A DNA stretch of 64,000 bases from Piscinibacter gummiphilus (GTDB lineage Bacteria > Pseudomonadota > Gammaproteobacteria > Burkholderiales > Burkholderiaceae_C): assembly GCF_002116905.1 (NCBI RefSeq), contig NZ_CP015118.1, positions 372,001 to 436,000 of the forward strand, read 5' to 3'. The notes under the pieces were generated by a model. That model ran no database searches. It was not told the DNA's origin and saw only the letters and a program-made list of their open reading frames with translations. Both the position numbers and the translations under genes were made by a program. This document shows, in pieces, positions 17,657-25,367 of the stretch (within the stretch, counting starts at the first letter, position 1; each line of letters starts with the position of its first letter).

Positions 17657-17753
17657 GGCGGGCTCCGGCAAGAGGAACGGTCGACAGGGAGAGTGGCTTT
17701 CATTCCCTTGCCGTTCGAGCGCGCGAAAGTGAGAGGGGGTGCGAGAAAAAAAC

Positions 17754-18764
17754 TCAGGGCCTGGGCCGCACGCGCACCCACCACCGTGTGTAGGAGACCA
17801 CTTCCACGGGCACGGCCGCCTCCAGTGCCGCCAGCGCGTGGTCGGTGTCGTCCAGCGGGAACGTGCCGGTCACCCGCAGGCCGGCCACAGCCGGGTCCAC
17901 GGACACATGCCCGACGCGGTAGCGCGCGATCTCTGCCACGGCCCGGGCCAGCGGCTGGTCGTCGAGGGCCAGCATGCCGTCCTTCCAGGCCGGCGCGGCT
18001 GCCGGCACCGCCACCGGCGCGTCGACCTGGCCGCCGTGCAGCAGCACTGACTCGCCACGCTGCACGACGCGCTCGGCCGAACACACGACGGAAGGGGCGG
18101 CGATGCAGCCGTCCGGCCGGGCCGCCACCGCCGAGGCGACGACGGTGAGCCGCGTCGCCTGCGGCCGGGCCAGGCGCTCCACCGTGAAGCGGGTGCCGAG
18201 GGCTCGCAGGCTGCCGTCCGGCGTGCGGACGACGAAGGGGCGGGGCTCCGGCGACACACCGTGCGCGGTCTCCACATGGATGGCGCCCGCGCGCAGCACC
18301 ACGGTGCGTTCGGTGCCGCTGAAGTCGACGTCGATCGCGCTGCCGGTGTCGAGGTGGACCACGCTGCGGTCCGGCAGCGTGACCGCGAGCCGTTCGCCCG
18401 TGCCGGTGCGGTGGTCCGCGAGCCAGGCGCCGGCGGGGCCGGCCTGTTCCAGGACGGCCCACCCGAGTGCCGTGGCGGCCAGGACGAGCGCGAGCAAGGG
18501 CCCGCGGCCGCGCCAGCGCGGGGAGGGCGCCAGCACCGCGGCACGTGCGGCCGGACCCGCGGCGGGGCGCAGCGATGCGTCGATCTCGCCGAGCTGCCGC
18601 CATGCCCGCGCGTGTTCGCTGCGGGCCGACAGCCATTGGCGCAGGCCCGATTCGTCGGCCGCGGCGGCCTCGCCGGAGCCCATGCGGAGTTGCCAGGCGA
18701 TGGCCTCGTCCAGCACGGCATCGGCGACCGGCTGCGAATCGTCGGGGGGGTGGGCGGAGGTCAT
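17754..18764 (-). CDS. fecR: FecR-type anti-sigma regulator
   Basis: 336 residues. An N-terminal DUF4880 domain (about 10-55; DEAIAWQLRMGSGEAA and the W.S.SEHARAW-like WLSARSEHARAW) is followed by a single membrane helix (LLALVLAATALGWAVL, about 92-107) and a periplasmic FecR domain with TRFTVERL. It passes the receptor signal to the sigma factor. Its start overlaps the fecI stop by four bases (18761-18764), a sign of coupled translation. The receptor gene follows 97 bases downstream, probably with an extra FecI-dependent promoter in the gap. Confidence 0.9.
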   Translation of the reverse strand: MTSAHPPDDSQPVADAVLDEAIAWQLRMGSGEAAAADESGLRQWLSARSEHARAWRQLGEIDASLRPAAGPAARAAVLAPSPRWRGRGPLLALVLAATALGWAVLEQAGPAGAWLADHRTGTGERLAVTLPDRSVVHLDTGSAIDVDFSGTERTVVLRAGAIHVETAHGVSPEPRPFVVRTPDGSLRALGTRFTVERLARPQATRLTVVASAVAARPDGCIAAPSVVCSAERVVQRGESVLLHGGQVDAPVAVPAAAPAWKDGMLALDDQPLARAVAEIARYRVGHVSVDPAVAGLRVTGTFPLDDTDHALAALEAAVPVEVVSYTRWWVRVRPRP

Positions 18765-19312
18765 CCGCGGACGGTTGCGTCCGGCGCCGGCCCGAAACGC
18801 AGCCGATAGGCCTGTCGCGCCGCGCTGGCCAGGTACTGCCGCACCCGGGGCACGGAGACCCCCAGTTCACCCGCGATCTCGGCGTGGGACAACCCGTCGA
18901 GCCGGCTGAGCAGCCAGGCCGTGCGGGTCTTCGGTGTCATCGACTCCAGCAGCCGGCCCACCGCCTCCAGCATCTGCAGGGCCTCCAGCCGGTCCTGCGG
19001 CGACGGCTGGAGGGCCTCGGGCAGCGTCGCGAGCGCGGCGAGGTAGGCACGCTCCAGGTCGGCGCGCCGGAAGAAGTCGACGACGAGCGCGCGCGCGATC
19101 GTCGTGAGGAAGGCCCGCGGTTCACGCAGGCCGGGCAGGTCGTCGGCCCGCGACGTGCGCGAGGCGATGCGCACGAAGGTGTCCTGCGCCAGGTCCGCCG
19201 CGTCCTGGGCCGACCCGAGTTTCCTGCGCAACCAGCCCAGCAGCCAGGCGTGGTGGTTGTCGTAGAGCGCGTGCAGTTGCTGCTGCTGGAAGGACTGGGT
19301 GGTGGCCGACAT
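18761..19312 (-). CDS. fecI: ECF sigma factor, FecI type
   Basis: 183 residues. Sigma-70 region 2 (about 12-80, LYDNHHAWLLGWLRRKLG and AADLAQDTFVRIA) and region 4 (about 120-170, LSRLDGLSHAEIAGELGVS VPRVRQYL) match iron-responsive FecI factors. It directs RNA polymerase to the receptor promoter when FecR signals. It is the first gene of fecI-fecR-receptor, behind the Fur-box-like dyad at 19352-19370. Only a weak ribosome site is visible before the ATG. Confidence 0.92.
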   Translation of the reverse strand: MSATTQSFQQQQLHALYDNHHAWLLGWLRRKLGSAQDAADLAQDTFVRIASRTSRADDLPGLREPRAFLTTIARALVVDFFRRADLERAYLAALATLPEALQPSPQDRLEALQMLEAVGRLLESMTPKTRTAWLLSRLDGLSHAEIAGELGVSVPRVRQYLASAARQAYRLRFGPAPDATVRG

Positions 19313-19351
19313 CGTCCGCGGCGGACGGACGTGTGGCGCCCGTCAGTGGCA

Positions 19352-19370
19352 AATGGGAATTGTTCGCATT
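19352..19370. promoter_or_regulatory. Probable Fur box upstream of fecI
   Basis: AATGGGAATTGTTCGCATT has symmetric AATG...AAT / TT...CATT and agrees with the 19-bp Fur consensus at about 13 positions, all the dyad-related ones included. It lies 40-58 bases before the fecI start, as expected for iron repression. Confidence 0.65.
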
Positions 19371-19406
19371 GTAGGCAGTTCCGGACGCGCTGTCGGCCCC
19401 CTGCCT

Positions 19407-20042
19407 TCAGCGCAGCGGGATCTGCAGGCCCTGGTAGTCGGCCACGACGGGATGAGAGGACGCGACCGGGTGCGAATGCGTGGCCGTGATCACGAGCACC
19501 GCCGCCCCGGCCGCCTCGCCGGCCGCGATGCCCGCCGGGGCATCCTCGAACACGAGGCAGTCCTCGGCCGCGACCCCCAGCCGCCGCGCCGCGAGCTGGT
19601 AGCCGTCCGGCGCGGGCTTGCCGCGCTCGACGTCCTCCGCCGTGACCATCACCGCCGGCACGGGCAGCCCGGCGGCGGCGAGGCGGACGGTCGCCAGCGC
19701 GCGCGACGCGGAGGTCACGACGGCCCAGCGGTCCGGGTGCAGCGATGCGAGGAACGCGGGTGCCCCCGGGATCGGCGCGACGCCTTCGGTGTCGGTGATC
19801 TCGGCCTCGGTGACCCAGGCGACTTCCGCGGCCACGTCGATGCCGGGCAGGTTCTGGCGCCGCACGGTGTCCTCGCAGCGCACGCCATGGATCGTGGGCA
19901 GGAACGTGTCGACGTCGAGGCCGTGGCGGCGGGCCCAGGCGGCCCACACGCGCTCGGCGGCCAGGATCGAGGTGAGGAGGGTGCCGTCCATGTCGAACAG
20001 GCAGGCGGCGAAGCGGCGGTCGGGGAAGGGCGTGTGGGTCAT
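19407..20042 (-). CDS. HAD-superfamily sugar/polyol phosphatase
   Basis: 211 residues from ATG 20042. Motif I is CLFDMDGTLL (both Asp), motif II is in VVTSASRAL, and motifs III/IV are GKPAPDGYQLA and CLVFEDAPAGI, with a helical cap between I and II. It belongs to the beta-phosphoglucomutase / GPP-type phosphatase subfamily (YfbT, glycerol-1-phosphatase). Mutases of this family resemble it, so phosphatase is the more likely but not certain call. It is divergent from the sirtuin gene, and the frame open upstream of 20042 overlaps the latter and is rejected. Confidence 0.85.
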   Translation of the reverse strand: MTHTPFPDRRFAACLFDMDGTLLTSILAAERVWAAWARRHGLDVDTFLPTIHGVRCEDTVRRQNLPGIDVAAEVAWVTEAEITDTEGVAPIPGAPAFLASLHPDRWAVVTSASRALATVRLAAAGLPVPAVMVTAEDVERGKPAPDGYQLAARRLGVAAEDCLVFEDAPAGIAAGEAAGAAVLVITATHSHPVASSHPVVADYQGLQIPLR

Positions 20043-20121
20043 GGGGGTCGGAACTCCAGCGTGGGAGTATCCCTGGTTCGTGGTCCTGACACGTGCACCG
20101 CCGGGCTGCGATGATCTCGCC

Positions 20122-20835
20122 ATGAGCTCCACCTTCGCGAACCCCCTCAAGGTCGTCGTGCTGTCCGGCGCCGGCATCAGCGCCGAAAGCGGCCTCTCCA
20201 CCTTCCGCGGCGCTGGAGGCCTGTGGCGGCAGCACCGCTTCGAGGATCTGGCGAGCCCCGGGGGCTTCGCCCGCGACCCCCAGCTGGTGCTCGACTTCTA
20301 CAACCAGCGGCGCCGCGACGCGTGGGCGGCCGAGCCCAATGCGGCACACCGCGCGCTCGCGCGGCTGGAGTCGACCCACGAGGTGGTGGTGATCACGCAG
20401 AACGTCGACGCGCTGCACGAACGCGCCGGCTCCACGCGGGTGCTGCACGTGCACGGTGAGCTCGCGTACGCGCGTGGCCAGCGCGAAGGCGGCCACCGCG
20501 TGCGCCTCGACGACCGCCCCATCGCGCTGGGCGACCTGTGCCCGCGCGGCAGCCAGCTGCGCCCGGACGTGGTGTGGTTCGGCGAGAACGTGCGCTTCCT
20601 CGACGAGGCCCGCGACCACCTCCGCGGCGCGGCGAAGGTGCTGGTCGTCGGCACCTCGTTGTCGGTGTGGCCGGTGGCCGGCCTCGTGCACGAGGCGCCC
20701 GACGCGGCCGAGAAGGTGCTGGTGGCGCTGGAGGTCGACAGCCCGCCGCCGCGGTTCGAGTTCCTGCGCGACCTCGCGTCCGAGGCCGTGCCGGGGCTGG
20801 TGGATCGCTGGCAGGCCGAGGCGCGGTCCTCCTAG
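20122..20835 (+). CDS. Sirtuin-like NAD-dependent deacylase lacking the zinc cysteines
   Basis: 237 residues. NAD-binding motifs are intact: LSGAGISAESGLSTFRG, ITQNVDALHERAGS and the catalytic His in LHVHGEL. FYNQRRR matches the Tyr-x-x-Arg pair that lets CobB/SIRT5-type enzymes take acidic acyl-lysines. The four Cys of the zinc module are missing: only one Cys occurs between HGEL and the VVWFGE motif, and the segment is still of near-normal length. It probably removes acyl groups from lysines in the cytoplasm. Its stop shares the CTAG palindrome with that of the convergent GGDEF/EAL gene. Confidence 0.87.
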   Translation: MSSTFANPLKVVVLSGAGISAESGLSTFRGAGGLWRQHRFEDLASPGGFARDPQLVLDFYNQRRRDAWAAEPNAAHRALARLESTHEVVVITQNVDALHERAGSTRVLHVHGELAYARGQREGGHRVRLDDRPIALGDLCPRGSQLRPDVVWFGENVRFLDEARDHLRGAAKVLVVGTSLSVWPVAGLVHEAPDAAEKVLVALEVDSPPPRFEFLRDLASEAVPGLVDRWQAEARSS

Positions 20836-23411
20836 CCGAACACGGAGTCCTGCGCCGCCGGCACCGACCGCAGCCACGTGCCGAACGCCTCGGGCGGCAG
20901 CGGCTTCGCCAGCAGGTAGCCCTGCGCGACGTGGTAGCCCTGGCGGGCCAGCAGCGCATGCTGCGCGTCCGTCTCGACGCCCTCGGCCACCACGGTGAGC
21001 CCGAGCGTGGACCCGATCTGCGCGACCGCGCGGCTCAGCGCGCGGGCCGTGGGGTTGCGCTCGAGGTCGTTGATGAAGCTGCGGTCGAGCTTCAGCTCGC
21101 TGATGGGCAGGCGGCGCAGCGAGCTGAGGCTCGAGTAGCCGGTGCCGAAGTCGTCCATCGCGAGCCGCACGCCCATCGTGCTCAGCGCCTGGATGGTCGA
21201 GGCCACGCTCGGGTGTTCGTCCATCAGCACGCTTTCGGTGATCTCCACCGTGAGGTCGGTCGGGTCGAGGCCGTGACGGGCGAGGGTCGCGGCCACGAAC
21301 TCGGGCAGGCCCAGGTCGTGGAAGCTCGTCGGCGAGAAGTTCACCGACACGGATGGCACGCGCAGGCCCTCCGCCCGCCATGCGGCGAGCTGCGTGCAGG
21401 CGAGGTTCAGGGCCCACTGGCCCAGCTCGCCGATCAGGCCGCAGTCCTCGGCCAGCGGCACGAAGCGGCTGGGCGGCACCGCGCCGAAGTGCGGGTCGGT
21501 CCAGCGCGCGAGGGCTTCCACGCCGTGCAGTTCGCCGGTGTTCATCGACACCTGCGGCTGGTAGTGCAGGGCGAGCCCGCCGTTCTGCAGCGCGAGGCGC
21601 AGCGCGTCCTCCATCGCGAGGCGCTCCTGCGCGGCGACGTTGAGCTCGTGGCTGAAGAACGCGAACCGGCCGCGGGTCTCGCCCTTGGCCTGGTACATCG
21701 CCATGTCGGCGCGCTGCAGCAGCGTGTCGATGTCGTTGCCGTCGTGCGGGAACATCGCGATGCCGATGCTCGCGGAGCACTGCGTCCGCGTGCCCGCCAG
21801 CTCGATGGGCACGGCGAGGCTCGCCTGCAGCCGCTCGACGATGTCGGTGGCGTGGGCCGCGCTGCAGTCCGGCAACACGAGCACGAACTCGTCGCCCGAC
21901 AGTCGCCCGGCGATGTCGCTGTGCCGCCGAGCCGCGCCGATGCGGTCGGCCACGTGCCGAAGCAGGTCGTCGCCGGCTGCGTGGCCCAGCGAGTCGTTCA
22001 CGCGCTTGAAGCGGTCGAGGTCGATGAACAGCACGGCCACCGGCGCCCCGTTGCGGCGGGCGGTGGCGAGCGCCTGCGCCGCCTTGCCGAGCAGCAGCGT
22101 GCGGTTGGGCAGGTGCGTCAGCGCGTCGTAGAAGGCGAGCTGGCGGATGCGCTCCTTGGCGCGCTCCCGCGTCAGCGCGAGCGCGCACAGGTGCACGGCC
22201 GCGTCCATCAGTCCGCGCTGGAAGGCGTCGATGGGCTGCGGCTCGCGGCCGTGCAGCACGACGCCGCCGATGAGCTTGCCGTCGCCGTCGAACACCGGGA
22301 GTCCCCACACGTGGCGGTAGCCGAGGGCCAGCAGTTCGTCGCGCAGCGGCATCTCCGCGTCGGCATCGAACTGGAATTGCACGAGCGGGTCGACACCTTC
22401 CACGGCGCGGTCTCCGCCGGGCCAGCGCACGCGGCCGCTGTGGCGGCGCAGCGAATCGGTGGGCAGGCGCGGGGCCGCCAGCAGGTGCACCATGCCGTCG
22501 GGCGAGGCTTCCAGCACGGCCGACGCCATGTCGGGCAGCATGCGCTCCACCTCGGCGCAGATCATCTCCAGCACGTCGAGCAGCGGGCGCTCGTGCACGA
22601 TGGCCTCCAGCACACGCTGGTGCAGCACCTGGTGCATCTTCGACTGCGTGATGTCGGTGATCACGGTGACGGTGTTGACCAGGCGGCCCTGCTCGAACAC
22701 GGGGCTCGTCGCGATGCTGCACCAGTAGCGCTCCTGGCCGCGGGCGCGCAGCACCTCCTCGCGCCGAACGTCGCGGCCCTGGCGCAGTTCGCGGCGCATG
22801 TCGCGCAGCACGTCGCCCGACAGGTGCGGCGCCAGCGTGAACGTGGGCTGGCGGCCGCCGATCTCGTGCGGCTTCAGGCGAAACTTTCGAACGAAGCCCT
22901 GGTTGACGTACACGGTGCGCCAGCGGCCGTCGGTGATGAGCACCGCGTTGTCGGTGGCGTTGGCCACGAGCGAGAGGCGGCGCACGTTCTCGTGGGCCAG
23001 GTGGTCGCGGTGCACGCGTTCGGTGACGTCGCTCGCCATCTTCAGGATGCGCGTGATGACACCGTCCTCGCGCACCGGCGCGTAGGTGGCCTCCAGCCAG
23101 CAGACGGACCCGTCCTTGCGCCGCCGCTCGCAGAGGTCCGTGTACGCTTCGCCGGCGCGCAGGCGCTGCCAGAAGTGCGCGTACTCGGGCGAGGCCACGA
23201 AGGCCGGGTCGCAGAAGCGCCGGTGGTGCGAGCCGATCGCCTCGTCCCGCGTGTAGCCCAGCAGGTCGAGGAAGATGTCGTTCGCCGTCACCAATTCCCC
23301 CTGCGGGGAGAACTGCGCGAAGGCCTTGACGTGGTCGAGGGTCGAGACCAGCGCGTGCTGGCGCAACGCGTCGTCGGAGAGCGGCGTGATCGGAGGGTTC
23401 GGCGAGGTCAT
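20832..23411 (-). CDS. PAS-PAS-GAF-GGDEF-EAL cyclic-di-GMP protein
   Basis: 859 residues from ATG 23411; an in-frame ATG at 23510 would add 33 residues, and neither has a strong ribosome site. Two PAS domains (about 15-135, 140-260) and a GAF-like domain (about 270-415) precede GGDEF (about 430-590) and EAL (about 600-850). The cyclase signature reads SGDEF, with an RxxD inhibitory site (RHSD) five residues before it. The EAL domain has EALARW, NFSP, EITESVLM, DDFGTGYSS, KLDRSF and VAEGVET, so phosphodiesterase activity is likely. No membrane segment is seen, so it is a cytosolic sensor. Confidence 0.9.
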   Translation of the reverse strand: MTSPNPPITPLSDDALRQHALVSTLDHVKAFAQFSPQGELVTANDIFLDLLGYTRDEAIGSHHRRFCDPAFVASPEYAHFWQRLRAGEAYTDLCERRRKDGSVCWLEATYAPVREDGVITRILKMASDVTERVHRDHLAHENVRRLSLVANATDNAVLITDGRWRTVYVNQGFVRKFRLKPHEIGGRQPTFTLAPHLSGDVLRDMRRELRQGRDVRREEVLRARGQERYWCSIATSPVFEQGRLVNTVTVITDITQSKMHQVLHQRVLEAIVHERPLLDVLEMICAEVERMLPDMASAVLEASPDGMVHLLAAPRLPTDSLRRHSGRVRWPGGDRAVEGVDPLVQFQFDADAEMPLRDELLALGYRHVWGLPVFDGDGKLIGGVVLHGREPQPIDAFQRGLMDAAVHLCALALTRERAKERIRQLAFYDALTHLPNRTLLLGKAAQALATARRNGAPVAVLFIDLDRFKRVNDSLGHAAGDDLLRHVADRIGAARRHSDIAGRLSGDEFVLVLPDCSAAHATDIVERLQASLAVPIELAGTRTQCSASIGIAMFPHDGNDIDTLLQRADMAMYQAKGETRGRFAFFSHELNVAAQERLAMEDALRLALQNGGLALHYQPQVSMNTGELHGVEALARWTDPHFGAVPPSRFVPLAEDCGLIGELGQWALNLACTQLAAWRAEGLRVPSVSVNFSPTSFHDLGLPEFVAATLARHGLDPTDLTVEITESVLMDEHPSVASTIQALSTMGVRLAMDDFGTGYSSLSSLRRLPISELKLDRSFINDLERNPTARALSRAVAQIGSTLGLTVVAEGVETDAQHALLARQGYHVAQGYLLAKPLPPEAFGTWLRSVPAAQDSVFG

Positions 23412-23546
23412 CGGGGCCACCAGGGGGATCCGCGCACCGGTGGCGCGCGCACTGCCCCAGGGATATCGGCACGGCCGGTCAGCCGCTTCTGCCCCGTCTT
23501 CGTGTGCCATTTCACGCGCCGTACGGGAAAGTCCCCGTGCGGCGGT

Positions 23547-23873
23547 TCAGCGCGGCAGCTGTTCGGTGATCACCGACCCCTCGTAGAGGAATCCGGGGTA
23601 CTGGCCGTTGAACCACGTGGCGAACGCCTCGCGCGACGTGCGCTTGCGATAGGCGTCGTGCAGCCGCGTGAGGAACGCGTCGTTCTCGAACTTGCCCTTC
23701 ATCGGCAGCGGCTTCGCGTACGGGTCGGCCTTCAGCCGGTCCGTCAGGTTGCGCAGCCAGGCCATGAAGGCGGTGTCGTCGGCCGGGGCCACGGCGGGGT
23801 CGGGGGTGCCCGCGCAGGCCAGCAGGACGGGGAGGGCGGCGATGGCGAGCAGCAGATGGCGTTTCGGGAGCAA
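23547..23873 (-). CDS. Small lipoprotein of unknown function
   Basis: 108 residues from TTG 23873, chosen because GAGGAA lies six bases upstream and gives a proper lipoprotein signal (KRHLLLAIAALPVLLACAG; lipobox LLAC, Cys near 19). A start at 23927 is in frame but would bury the signal. The mature part is a short helical domain with FATWFNGQYPGF; no family is recognised. It is divergent from the Rieske oxygenase gene; the 160-bp gap between them (23874-24033) must hold both promoters, and no clear operator is seen there. Confidence 0.75.
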   Translation of the reverse strand: MLPKRHLLLAIAALPVLLACAGTPDPAVAPADDTAFMAWLRNLTDRLKADPYAKPLPMKGKFENDAFLTRLHDAYRKRTSREAFATWFNGQYPGFLYEGSVITEQLPR

Positions 23874-24033
23874 GGCGGTTCCTCGGTCGGGCGACGGGTC
23901 GGACGAGTCTAGCGCGGCCGCGTTCACTTCTTCGTGCCCCGCCCCGCCGCGATTGGCAACGGCCTCTCCGCCCCTTTGATTCGATACTGACCGCGTTGAT
24001 GCAACAGGCCGGACGACCGGTGGAGAGCGACAG

Positions 24034-25356
24034 ATGATCAGTGCCGAGCTGAACGACTTGATGACCCGCGTGGGCCCGGGTGCCCCGGCCGGAACGCTGC
24101 TGCGGCGCTACTGGCAGCCGGTGGCCCTCGTCGACGAACTGGCCGGGCCGCGGCCCGTGAAGGCCGTGCGGCTGCTCGGGCAGGACCTCGTGCTGTTCCG
24201 CGACGAACACGGACACCTGGGCCTGATGGACCGCGACTGCCCGCACCGCGGCGCCGACCTCGCGTACGGCCGCCTCGAAGGTGGCGGCCTGCGCTGCCCG
24301 TTCCACGGATGGCTGTTCGACAAGAGCGGCCAATGCCTCGAGACCCCGGCCGAACCCGCGGGCAGCAAGCTGTGCACGCGCATCCGCCAGGCGGCCTACC
24401 CCGTGGTCGAACGCAGCGGCATCGTGTTCGGCTACCTCGGCGACGGCGAGCCGCCGGCCTTCCCGGAGTTCGACTGCTTCGTGGCGCCCGACTCGCACAC
24501 GTTCGCGTTCAAGGGGCTCTTCGACTGCAACTGGCTGCAGGCGCTCGAGGTGGGCATCGATCCGGCCCACGCGTCGTACCTGCACCGCTTCTTCCAGGAC
24601 GAGGACACCTCGGAAAGCTACGGCAAGCAGTTCCGGGGCGCATCGGCCGACTCGTCGATGCCCATCACGCAGGTGCTCCGCGAGTACGACCGTCCCGAGA
24701 TCCGGGTCCACCCCACCGACTACGGCATGCGCCTCACCGCACTGCGCCAGCTCAACGACCGCGACATGCACGTGCGGGTCACGAACGTCGTGTTCCCGCA
24801 GGCGTTCGTGATTCCGATGAGCTCGGAGATGACGATCTCGCAGTGGCACGTCCCGGTCGACGACACGAGCTGCTACTGGTATGCGATCTTCACGAGCTTC
24901 ACCGGCCCGGTGGACAAGCAGCAGATGCGCGCCCAGCGCCTCGAACTCTACGAACTGCCCGACTACGTCCCGCGCAAGAACCGCGCGAACGGCTACGGCT
25001 ACGACGTGCAGGAGCAGCTGACCGAAACCTACACCGGCATGGGCATGGACATCAACGTGCACGACCAGTGGGCGGTGGAGTCGCAGGGGCGCATCCAGGA
25101 CCGCACGCGCGAGCACCTCGGCACCACCGACAAGGGGATCATCGCGTACCGCAAGCTGCTGGTGAAGGCGATCGAGGACACGCAGGCGGGTGAGTCCGCG
25201 CCGATGCTGATCCGCGCGGACGAGGCTGCGAACTTCAGCGGCCCGCCGTCCATCGACGGCATCGGCCTCGCCGAGAACCCCGATGCCTACTGGCGTGACG
25301 CCGACCTGGAGCGTCGCCGGAAGTCCGATTGGGCGTCGGCGCGCCTCGGCGCCTGA
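24034..25356 (+). CDS. Rieske non-haem iron oxygenase, catalytic alpha subunit
   Basis: 440 residues. The Rieske [2Fe-2S] site is CPHRGADLAYGRL...LRCPFHGW (CxH...CxxH, about 69-92). The mononuclear iron site is expected around ALEVGIDPAHASYLHRF (about 170-186). It belongs to the phthalate-dioxygenase / vanillate-demethylase-like class, where alpha subunits work without beta subunits; none is encoded here. Electrons should come from the ferredoxin (26809) and reductase (27129) of the same operon. The substrate is unknown, but the glutamine-synthetase-like ligase between them suggests an amine conjugate. GGAGAG lies just before the ATG. Confidence 0.9.
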   Translation: MISAELNDLMTRVGPGAPAGTLLRRYWQPVALVDELAGPRPVKAVRLLGQDLVLFRDEHGHLGLMDRDCPHRGADLAYGRLEGGGLRCPFHGWLFDKSGQCLETPAEPAGSKLCTRIRQAAYPVVERSGIVFGYLGDGEPPAFPEFDCFVAPDSHTFAFKGLFDCNWLQALEVGIDPAHASYLHRFFQDEDTSESYGKQFRGASADSSMPITQVLREYDRPEIRVHPTDYGMRLTALRQLNDRDMHVRVTNVVFPQAFVIPMSSEMTISQWHVPVDDTSCYWYAIFTSFTGPVDKQQMRAQRLELYELPDYVPRKNRANGYGYDVQEQLTETYTGMGMDINVHDQWAVESQGRIQDRTREHLGTTDKGIIAYRKLLVKAIEDTQAGESAPMLIRADEAANFSGPPSIDGIGLAENPDAYWRDADLERRRKSDWASARLGA

Positions 25357-25367
25357 AGGGACATGCC

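Noticed and set aside
17657..17753. FecI-dependent promoter between fecR and the receptor gene
   Set aside because: Expected from the family and a poly-T/A stretch is present, but no clear -35/-10 match could be picked, so it is not listed as a feature.
15419..18148. 909-residue plus-strand frame over the receptor and fecR
   Set aside because: Mirror of the real TonB-receptor gene; no motifs and no ribosome site.
18937..23472. 1511-residue minus-strand frame spanning fecI, HAD, sirtuin and GGDEF genes
   Set aside because: It crosses five convincing genes in the wrong frame and has Arg/Ala-rich composition.
20538..23912. 1124-residue plus-strand frame opposite the GGDEF-EAL gene
   Set aside because: Antisense shadow; His/Arg/Gly-rich and without any domain.
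23412..25116. Minus-strand frame 23512-25116 merging the lipoprotein with sequence opposite the Rieske gene
   Set aside because: Out of frame with the lipoprotein and antisense to an oxygenase with a clear Rieske motif.
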